NCBI RefSeq assembly: GCF_003667705.1
Contig: NZ_CP033019.1
Coordinates: 2,790,001 to 2,854,000, forward strand
Direction: 5' to 3'
DNA length: 64,000 bases
DNA from: Janthinobacterium agaricidamnosum
GTDB taxonomy: Bacteria; Pseudomonadota; Gammaproteobacteria; Burkholderiales; Burkholderiaceae_D
The position numbers and the translations under genes are program-made. Shown piece after piece: positions 54,801 through 61,131 of this stretch; positions within the stretch are counted from its first letter, which is position 1; every line of letters begins with the position of its first letter. Below the pieces are notes generated by a model. That model saw only the letters and a program-made list of their open reading frames with translations. It did not search any database and had not been told where the DNA came from.

Positions 54801-55674
54801 CCATGTCATTATTCAGGTCGAGTTGCGCGTCAGCAATCAGAATGTGCTTTTCGTCGTAAAGAACAAGCGCTTCCCATGCTGCAGGGCTTGATAAGATCAA
54901 GCACCGCCCCATTGCATCGGCCTTGGTTTCTGCATCAAATGTCGAGATATATGCCGAGATGAAGTCGACAACTTGATCGGGATAATGGGTCTCCAGCTTC
55001 AGCTGCGTCAGCTTATCATCGATTACTTCTTGCAATTTAACGCAGGCATCTCCCCTGTTGGCGAGAAATAGCTCGCTGACCAGGGCCGGAGGCTCGCCAA
55101 TTGAGCGCGTTAGATCCCAGCGCTCCTCCGCAGTTTCAATGTCGTGCATTGGCATGCCGCGCATCGTTTGAAGCAACCATTTTTCCACCGCTGGAAACTT
55201 GCGAATCCAGTCCAGCAGCACGGTTCCATCGATCACGCGTACCTCGCGCCACTCCTCTTGATTTCGACGCTTAGACAGCCAATCAAGCTGAGCTTCAGGT
55301 TTCCACGAACCCTCCCATCCTCGTCGTCCAGAAAATGGCGTGACAAATACAAAGGTCGCCGCCTTGCGAACATCTTCAGGCGTCGCTTCTTTCAGGCTTT
55401 TGTAATCTGACGTAGCCTTCGCTCCAGCATCTAGATTGGTACCGATTTCCCAGTAAGAATCACCGTCTGGCACGAAGGGATCGAAACCCAGATCAACACG
55501 TAGTTTTCCATCGGGGCCGTGCTGCCCGATACTGTCGCCCAGCGGGAAACGGCGCTCCCGTGGTTTTGGCACAGATGCAGCAACTATACGCCAAACCAGT
55601 TCCACGATGACACCTTGTGCGTCCCGGGCATTGCCTCGGACCCAGTCATCGAGTAAATTTTCAGTGAGCAACAA
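51871..55674 (-). CDS. 1267-aa protein with nuclease-like N-terminus, candidate phage-defence effector
   Basis: The frame starts with TTG at 55674, with GGGAG eight bases upstream. Residues 60-95 (LRVDLGFDPFVPDGDSYWEI, GTNLDAGAKATSDYKSLKE) resemble PD-(D/E)xK-like domains seen in large defence proteins; D65, E76 and K86 are candidate active residues. TFVFVTPFSGRRGW and the tail of that domain (WREVRVIDGTVLLDWIRKFP) support this. Residues 190-380 look like a degenerate NTPase domain (LFLANRGDACVKLQEVI, GHAVIFGGPRGG, LAQKSGGNLGSLLRC), but no Walker A is visible. The remaining 850 residues are helical and repeat-like, and could be a sensor. No other gene in its unit is evident. The defence role is inferred from architecture and context. 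Confidence 0.6.
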   Translation of the reverse strand: MLLTENLLDDWVRGNARDAQGVIVELVWRIVAASVPKPRERRFPLGDSIGQHGPDGKLRVDLGFDPFVPDGDSYWEIGTNLDAGAKATSDYKSLKEATPEDVRKAATFVFVTPFSGRRGWEGSWKPEAQLDWLSKRRNQEEWREVRVIDGTVLLDWIRKFPAVEKWLLQTMRGMPMHDIETAEERWDLTRSIGEPPALVSELFLANRGDACVKLQEVIDDKLTQLKLETHYPDQVVDFISAYISTFDAETKADAMGRCLILSSPAAWEALVLYDEKHILIADAQLDLNNDMGLRLIQKARRKGHAVIFGGPRGGIPDPASIPLSMPKMQHIQDGLEKGGYNDERARSLAQKSGGNLGSLLRCIQNLSLMPQWAENSASAELAIAMLLGSWNERSDADTQAVGIAAGKTYGEWIAAIRQAALRPGTPLKQWESEWRFAARYEGWFALGPMLFDDQVERVGQVAVTVLREVHPELDLPADQRHFANFKGKSNRHSSTLRLGVSEFLALLGSEPTALTSCSTGKAPHIATRVVRDILDGATWQHWATLNDVLPLLAEASPSAFLAAVEDSLQATDCPFDELFKQEGDGALTGGTYISGLLWALETLAWAPDLFIRSIHCLAQLAERDPGGKWSNRPINSLRTILLPWLPLTCADVPKRISAVEILIKDLPRVAWSLLLKLFPESHSTSDGTRRPAWRSWIPEDWKKGVSEEEYWHQTGAYARLATEMARSDTDRLIEVTGRIGVLPPDVQELLFQSIEEGVSKDTSGETGFAIWSALDHVVRKHRRFADAAWAMPEEEVEQIARLTDKLTPKDPLIFYRRLFNGNDFDLYSSENDWEAARQALEQSRQDAVAEIHSSGGFESVVRFAESTKSPRQVGLAYGAEADEHLDARVFPAFLSDRHSVRYQFASGYAWSRFTLAKWEWIDKQGFAQWTKPDAAEFLSLFPFTLPTWQRADVVLGEDQELYWRIADANMYEADEGSHDAIDKLLQYDRPRTAISCLYQLHHQHKKIDHAQVAKALLAAVNSSEPQHQLEEHSSIKLIALLQETKGTDQSELARIEWVYLPLLEHHLGVSPKTIESEMAENSNTFCDMIRLVFGPEEEEKPIEEASPSQQNIATNAYRLLSNWKVVPGSRDGRFNGAALIEWSQAMRENATRTGHLGISLDMFGRVLTHAPEDPSGLWIHKVVAAILDAPDAETLRDGFRIQLYNSRGAHWVDPTGAPERGLAEKYRTRAEAVENAGFMRFASTLRDLAAEYDHEAERVIGRSKRDE

Positions 55675-55818
55675 GTGGTAGTCTCCCAGGAGTGGAAAAA
55701 GCCAGCGTGATGGTTAACCGCGAAAAGCGTGCGCGCCAAGTTTCTACTAAAAAAGATTTTACTAGAGTTGCCAAGGAAATAGAGATAACTTTAGGTAAGC
55801 GTTCAGTAAAAGTGGCCG

Positions 55819-55935
55819 ATGATCTTCGACTACATCGAGATGCTCTACGATCCGAAGCGTCGTCATGGCGTCAACAACAAGCAGCCACCGGTGAATTACG
55901 AAAATCACTATTTTGAGTGGCTCGAGAGAGTCTAG
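55819..55935 (+). pseudogene. IS3-family OrfB C-terminal fragment
   Basis: MIFDYIEMLYDPKRRHGVNN, then PPVNYENHYFEWLERV, is the usual end of IS3-group OrfB (xFDYIExxYNxxRRHG). Only 38 codons remain, with no catalytic residues. It marks a past IS insertion between the large defence gene and the second tnpT. Confidence 0.75.
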
Positions 55936-56172
55936 TGAACCCGTGGCAATTCAGTTAAAGGCATTGGAGCATCCGTAATTAGTCGATGCGACCGATGAAT
56001 ATCGGAGTTCCGTTCAGCCTATACGTTCGGATGGATTACGAATCAATTCAAATAATAAAGCGAGCACCCACACGGCCCTATTCACCAGCGTCTACGCCTA
56101 CATGGACTCCCATTGTAGTGACTGCAACTCGCGCCGCGTGCTTGCCTAACCTATCAACAATAAGATGAATGT

Positions 56173-56520
56173 CTAGTCTTGTATGGACACTTTGGATGAT
56201 GCTTGGAATTTTCGAACCGAGGCAACAAAAGGAGAGTTCTGGCGCAAAGCAGCTGCGTGAGGCGACCGTTCTTCCAAAATGGAAGCCGCGTCATTAGGAT
56301 GCTTGAGAAGTTCTCGCCAAGCATAAATATAGTCTCTGCTACAGAGTGAACTCTTTTCCCATCGTTCTACCTGGAGGTTGGCTAAAAAGATAATTTCGCT
56401 CACAATCGGAGCCGCTGCCGTACGAAGGGCTAATGCAACTGGCGCATGCTTTGCAAGACGACGTTCATCAATATCCAAGAACGCTTTACTGTTGTGTTGA
56501 ATTTGTGAATTGCCGACCAT
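56173..56520 (-). CDS. Hypothetical protein, unrecognised
   Basis: The 115-aa frame starts at ATG 56520 (MVGNSQIQHNSKAFLDIDER) and is helical, with APIVSEIIFLANLQVERWEK and YIYAWRELLKHPNDAASILE. I know no family. No signal or membrane helix is seen. It stands alone between the IS3 fragment and tnpT copy 2. The region 55936-56172 holds nothing I can support. Confidence 0.4.
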   Translation of the reverse strand: MVGNSQIQHNSKAFLDIDERRLAKHAPVALALRTAAAPIVSEIIFLANLQVERWEKSSLCSRDYIYAWRELLKHPNDAASILEERSPHAAALRQNSPFVASVRKFQASSKVSIQD

Positions 56521-56648
56521 AATGCCATCTCAGACCGCTATGTATATAGCTAAGAATTCACCGATAACTTCAGCATAGCACATGTTTTGCTTAAAAATGA
56601 TGCACCACCCCGACAAAGTAGAGGGTTGGATATGCCGTCGATCTCAAC

Positions 56649-57662
56649 TCAATCAGGTTGCGGATTACGGCCACGCAACTCACAAATAATTTGCTGCTGT
56701 GAAACCAACGTTGCCTGCGCCGTCCCAAGTGCCGCTTCCAACGTGCGTGATTGGTTTGACAGCACCTCTGTTTGCGCTGCCGCCTGAGTCAGCTGTTCCT
56801 CAAGAGCCTCTATCCGACGCTCGCTGCTGGCGACTTGCACCAACATTACTCCGACCTGGTGTTCGGCACTTTGGCTGGCGGCAAGCTGCTCGGTTAATCG
56901 ACGCCCTGCTGCCTGCTCATCATATAACGACTTTTCAACCTGCAAGAGCGCAGCAACCAGCCGTGCACCTTCCTGATTGAGGTGCGTCGCTTCTTCCTGC
57001 TTTTGCACAAGAGTATGTTGCTGTTGCCGTAGCTCTGCTTGAACTTGTTGTAGCTGTTGCTCGTGGCGCCGGAGATCCTGGTCTCGCTGCTCTTTGACGG
57101 ATTGCCTGTAGTGTTCTAAAGAATTGCGTGCATGTGTATGTTTTTCTTCCAGTGATTGTCGGTGCGCCTCATTTTCGGCCAGGCGCTCCTGGAGGCCAAT
57201 CACCTGCTGTTGTGCGGTGTGACGAGAGATAGCTTCTTGTTGCAAGCGGTTACCGGTGTCGGCATGTGCCCGCCCTATTTCCTCGACCTGGTCCTTGGCC
57301 AGGCGCAGTTGCTCTTCCAGCGACACCAATTCCTGCCGCAAACCAGCCACAATCACAACATGATCCCTCTCCTTCTCTTTTACAGCTGTCTCGATCACTG
57401 AAACGCGTTCATTTGCTTCATCGTGCAACTGCGCCGCCAGCCGCGCCACGATATCCTGCAATGCATCGCTGATAGGCGCCTTTCGTTTATCACGTCCCCC
57501 CTCCTCCGCTTCCAATTTTTTCAAATATTTATGGATGGTGGTTTTGGAACCGGTGTTGCCCAGGGCAACGCGCACTGCGTCGACCGACGGATGCCGTCCT
57601 TGCGCAAGCAAGGTGTCGCGTGCTTTTTTGACATCAAAATGATAAAGTCCAATACGGGCCAT
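56649..57662 (-). CDS. tnpT: TnpT-like DNA-binding coiled-coil protein, copy 2
   Basis: The 337-aa protein starts MARIGLYHFDVKKARDTLLA and shares the KfrA-type HTH (GRHPSVDAVRVALGNTGSKT) with the copy at 42894. A long coiled coil follows (for example QQLQQVQAELRQQQHTLVQK). The coiled coil is much more divergent than the HTH, so DNA recognition is conserved and the stalk is not. It is divergent from tnpS copy 2 (251-base gap). Confidence 0.82.
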   Translation of the reverse strand: MARIGLYHFDVKKARDTLLAQGRHPSVDAVRVALGNTGSKTTIHKYLKKLEAEEGGRDKRKAPISDALQDIVARLAAQLHDEANERVSVIETAVKEKERDHVVIVAGLRQELVSLEEQLRLAKDQVEEIGRAHADTGNRLQQEAISRHTAQQQVIGLQERLAENEAHRQSLEEKHTHARNSLEHYRQSVKEQRDQDLRRHEQQLQQVQAELRQQQHTLVQKQEEATHLNQEGARLVAALLQVEKSLYDEQAAGRRLTEQLAASQSAEHQVGVMLVQVASSERRIEALEEQLTQAAAQTEVLSNQSRTLEAALGTAQATLVSQQQIICELRGRNPQPD

Positions 57663-57688
57663 GGCGTGTCGACGAAATAAGATAGGAT

Positions 57689-57715
57689 ATTACGTACCAT
57701 GTAATTACATACCAT
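57689..57715. promoter_or_regulatory. Repeated motif before tnpT, copy 2
   Basis: On the minus strand this reads ATGGTATGTAATTACATGGT followed by ACGTAAT, differing from copy 1 by a single base. It is 27 bases before the tnpT start, the same distance as in copy 1. Confidence 0.55.
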
Positions 57716-57756
57716 TTTTGCCGAACTTCAAGAAGAGTTCTTACTTGAAAATGACG

Positions 57757-57779
57757 CAGGATAATGTATTCTTATCCTG
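57757..57779. other. Predicted rst core site, copy 2
   Basis: CAGGATAA and TTATCCTG flank the 7-base spacer TGTATTC. The arms are the same as in copy 1 and the spacer differs (GAATACA when read in the copy 1 direction, against CCTTATA). Confidence 0.68.
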
Positions 57780-57913
57780 TGCCAAGCCATGTTTTGTGCA
57801 GTTTTGACCAGTGCATCTGTACATTTAGTCTGAAAGCCAGACAAACGCGGCACCGCTCCTTTACCAACGACCACGTCACGGCCCTTGTCCACATTCCTTC
57901 AGCTTTGCTTGCC

Positions 57914-58864
57914 ATGTCTGATATCGATCGCTTCCTGCAGGCCGCCACACGCGAAAATACCCGGCAGAGCTATCAAAGCGCTATCCGCGACTTCGAGGTG
58001 GAATGGGGCGGGTTTTTACCCGCCACGCCTGACAGCATTGCGCGCTACTTGGCCAATCGCGCCGACAAACATGCCGTTAACACCTTGCGTCAGCGTTTGG
58101 CTGCACTGGCCAAGTGGCATCTCGATCAAGGCTTTCCAGATCCGACCAAGGCATCCGTGATACGCCAGGTCTTGCGTGGCATCCAGACCTTGTACCCGGC
58201 CCAGGAAAAGCGGGCAAAACCCTTTCAAATCGATCAACTCAAGCTAGTCGATCGCTGGTTGACGGCTAATGCGGACTCCGCGCAATCCCATGGAGACTTG
58301 GCCTCCGAACTGCGATACCGCCGCAACAAAGCGTTGTTTCTGCTGGGTTTCTGGCGCGGGTTTCGCGGGGATGAGCTGACCCGCGTGCAGATCGAGCATG
58401 TCCATGTCACTCCAGGTGAAGGGATGACTTGCTTTTTACCACGCACCAAAAGTGATCGCCAGCTCAAAGGCGGCAATTTCAAGGTGCCGTTGCTATCATG
58501 CTTATGCCCTGTCACCGCTTATGAGGAATGGATCGCTGCAGCGAGATTGACGGCTGGACCGGTGTTCCGTGCCGTTGATCGCTGGGCCAACATCAGCGCT
58601 AACGGCCTAAATATCGATAGCTTGGTACCGCTCCTGCGTAATATCCTGCAGGATGCTGGCGTGGATGCGCCTGAGTTGTACAGCGCCCACTCGCTACGCC
58701 GCGGCTTTGCCAGTTGGGCAACCGCGAATGGGTGGGATCTGATAACGCTGATGGAGCATGTGGGCTGGAAAAATGCCCAGTCCGCCATGCGCTACATAGA
58801 TCGGGAAGATCCCTTTAACCAGCGCCGTATCGAGCATGCCCTGCTTCCTACTCAAGGCAAGTGA
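57914..58864 (+). CDS. tnpS: TnpS-like tyrosine recombinase, copy 2
   Basis: From ATG 57914 (MSDIDRFLQAATRENTRQSY) the protein is 316 aa, the same length as copy 1 and similar throughout. The catalytic set is present (GFRGDELTRV, HSLRRGF, VGWKN, Tyr in MRYID). The module is the inverted counterpart of that at 41.7-43.9 kb. It probably marks the resolution system of a second Tn4651-type transposon, whose transposase is not in the window. Confidence 0.85.
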   Translation: MSDIDRFLQAATRENTRQSYQSAIRDFEVEWGGFLPATPDSIARYLANRADKHAVNTLRQRLAALAKWHLDQGFPDPTKASVIRQVLRGIQTLYPAQEKRAKPFQIDQLKLVDRWLTANADSAQSHGDLASELRYRRNKALFLLGFWRGFRGDELTRVQIEHVHVTPGEGMTCFLPRTKSDRQLKGGNFKVPLLSCLCPVTAYEEWIAAARLTAGPVFRAVDRWANISANGLNIDSLVPLLRNILQDAGVDAPELYSAHSLRRGFASWATANGWDLITLMEHVGWKNAQSAMRYIDREDPFNQRRIEHALLPTQGK

Positions 58865-59061
58865 CAGGTTCTCGCCGGCACGTCAATAATCTGGTACCGC
58901 TCAACTACTTCGGCCTGCTTCACTGGCAGCCCGCTTCGACGGTGAACGCAAAGCGACGGTAACGGATGATTCACTATGGCGATCGGTGTGGCAATGCCGA
59001 ACTGACCTTTCTCTTCTGGCGCATCGACTAGCACATCTATACAGAGGCGCTGGCCGGGCAA
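58852..59061 (-). CDS. Possible small protein or gene remnant, unrecognised
   Basis: A frame with TTG at 59061 reads MPGQRLCIDVLVDAPEEKGQ, then FGIATPIAIVNHPLP and KQAEVVERYQIIDVPARTC. It is strongly protein-like, and its frame is open a little further upstream (LDEYANLPGP) with no ATG. It overlaps the tnpS 3' end by 13 bases. It may be the C-terminus of a lost gene. The function is unknown. Confidence 0.4.
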   Translation of the reverse strand: MPGQRLCIDVLVDAPEEKGQFGIATPIAIVNHPLPSLCVHRRSGLPVKQAEVVERYQIIDVPARTCHLP

Positions 59062-59175
59062 CGGCCCCGGTAGGTTTGCATATTCATCCAGTCAGGCTCT
59101 CATATAACGGCGTGCTCGCAGAAGATTCTTTACGCGGCGGCCATTTCCTTGTGTACTCATTCGGTTGGGAATCAC

Positions 59176-61131
59176 TTATGGTGCCACGAAGACGGCTCCA
59201 GTGTGGATTGCTTCAACGTCAAAAAGATCAAGCTGACGTATGTGCTCCGCTGCCTGCTCAGGATTGGCCGTGAAAAGAACAACCGCGAGGTCTTTCAACG
59301 CCCTCGTGCAACTCACATAGAAAAGACGGCGCGTTCGATCCATGGTTGTTTCTTCGCCTGCATCTATATGTTTTCGGTCGTTATCTGACGGTTCCTTAAG
59401 GCCTAGGTATTTTTCGTAGGAGAACTGGAAGTGGCTACTTTCAGCATCATCCAAGACGACAAGTACCCTATCGAACTCGGCTCCTTTGATGCCTTGCTGA
59501 GTCCAAAAAGGTGACCGTTCCGAGATATAGGTATGGTATGACAAAAGCTGGCTAGCAGGGCACGCTAGAAAAGCATCCATTGAGGCCATTTCCTTGTCGG
59601 ACTCATCGTCTTCTTGAACGTCGTCGTCATTGTCCGCGCCTTTTTCGGGCTCAGGCGGCACAGGAACAGCTGCATTTGGGTCCAAGTACGATACTAACCG
59701 AGGGTCGAGGATCAATAACTCAGCGACATGTACCTGTCTCAGAAGAGCGCCGATCGTTACTCCGGAATCCCCCGCTATGCCTTCTGCGATCGAAGCGATA
59801 AGGTCACCAAGTACTTTAAGACGCTCAGCTACGCTTACCTCGACAAGGGAATCTTTATCGAGAAGAAGTGAATATTCCCGAATAAGTCGCATCACTTCAA
59901 GCTGTCGGCCACGAGTGTGAGCGATAGCGATCGGGATCAAAAACTTTACACATGCCGAAATAGGCCACGCAGATCCGTCTAAAAAACCGTCTTTGAACGC
60001 CAATGGAGCTTTGGAGTTGAGCGCAGCGTAGAGGTCTCCAAATCCTAACCGCCTTGCGGCCATATTGTGAACAATGACAAGAAGCTTGACGCGCGCTTGG
60101 TCGTCATCACCTGATTGCCAATGGTCATCACCGGTTCGTGCCGCCATCCATTCGCGTACTCGAACCAGATTCGCGTCCCGTGTATCATCCGCAGGGAAAA
60201 TGAAAAGGTGCGCTGAACCTTCAGGGGTTGGAACGATGCCGTCTGGGCCTAGACGTTGGCCAGGGGTTTGAACTAGGTCATCACCATCACGACGAATGGC
60301 ATTCGCGAGCTTCAGAACTTTAGTTGAGCACCGAAAATTTTCAGGTTTCGGAATGTCAGCCCAAGTGGGTTCTGCTTCAACCTGTCCGGTCCCCGTAGCG
60401 TAGATACGTTGCATCGGATCCCCAAAGAAGCCGAGACAAAATGTGACTTCGGGTTCACGCTCGACGGTCTTCAAAGCTTCCACGACCTCGGTGGTCGTGT
60501 CTTGGCTTTCGTCGACAAATACGAAAGGGAACTGGCGCGCGAGAAGGACTCGGAAGAGAGGGCGTTCGGCAATCAGATAGGGTACGAGCTTCAGAATTTC
60601 ATCATGGCCCAGAATCCCCTTTGCGTAGTTACTACCTGTTCCGTATCGGAAACCTTTGACTGCAGCGATCCGCCCCGACTGCCGATGGAGGCGTTCTATA
60701 TCTCGGGTGTCCTTATCCTTCGTCCGTTGCTGAACCCTGGGACCATAGGCTGCCTGCTTTTCTTCAAGAGCCTCAATTTTTTCCACGATGCGCCCAGACA
60801 CCCAAACGCGAATGTCGTTCTGGAAAGGCTTAGCCAGCAGCCACATGAAGCTGTGGATTGTAGAAACGTGAACCAGAGGGTCACTGCCGACGTCCCGCCA
60901 GATCTCTCCGGCCGCAATCTCGGTGTAGGTAATGCAGGCAACGCGTTGACGGGTCTTCTTAAGCTTATCGCCGTGCATTTGGATAATTGATGACAGGCCT
61001 TTAATCAGCGACGTAGTTTTTCCAGAGCCAGCACCAGCCTTCATGATGAAACTGCGAGGTGGCACGTTTCCAAGGCAGTTTCGCAGATCGATGTCGGCCT
61101 GTGTGTCCGGCTTATTCGCTCGGCTATTCAT
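59176..61131 (-). CDS. UvrD/Rep-like helicase, GajB-like partner of the OLD nuclease
   Basis: The 651-aa superfamily 1 helicase has Walker A AGAGSGKT (32-39), STIHSFMWLL (motif Ib-like), FVFVDESQDT (207-211, Walker B), FFGDPMQRIY (motif III region, 237-244) and motif VI SCTRALKDLAVV (607-618). An acidic insert (EKGADNDDDVQEDDESDKE) interrupts the C-terminal RecA-like domain. The gene overlaps the upstream ATPase/nuclease gene by 8 bases, so they form one unit. In Gabija defence, GajB has this fold and works with GajA, but GajB is about 490 aa, so this is a longer variant. Confidence 0.85.
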   Translation of the reverse strand: MNSRANKPDTQADIDLRNCLGNVPPRSFIMKAGAGSGKTTSLIKGLSSIIQMHGDKLKKTRQRVACITYTEIAAGEIWRDVGSDPLVHVSTIHSFMWLLAKPFQNDIRVWVSGRIVEKIEALEEKQAAYGPRVQQRTKDKDTRDIERLHRQSGRIAAVKGFRYGTGSNYAKGILGHDEILKLVPYLIAERPLFRVLLARQFPFVFVDESQDTTTEVVEALKTVEREPEVTFCLGFFGDPMQRIYATGTGQVEAEPTWADIPKPENFRCSTKVLKLANAIRRDGDDLVQTPGQRLGPDGIVPTPEGSAHLFIFPADDTRDANLVRVREWMAARTGDDHWQSGDDDQARVKLLVIVHNMAARRLGFGDLYAALNSKAPLAFKDGFLDGSAWPISACVKFLIPIAIAHTRGRQLEVMRLIREYSLLLDKDSLVEVSVAERLKVLGDLIASIAEGIAGDSGVTIGALLRQVHVAELLILDPRLVSYLDPNAAVPVPPEPEKGADNDDDVQEDDESDKEMASMDAFLACPASQLLSYHTYISERSPFWTQQGIKGAEFDRVLVVLDDAESSHFQFSYEKYLGLKEPSDNDRKHIDAGEETTMDRTRRLFYVSCTRALKDLAVVLFTANPEQAAEHIRQLDLFDVEAIHTGAVFVAP

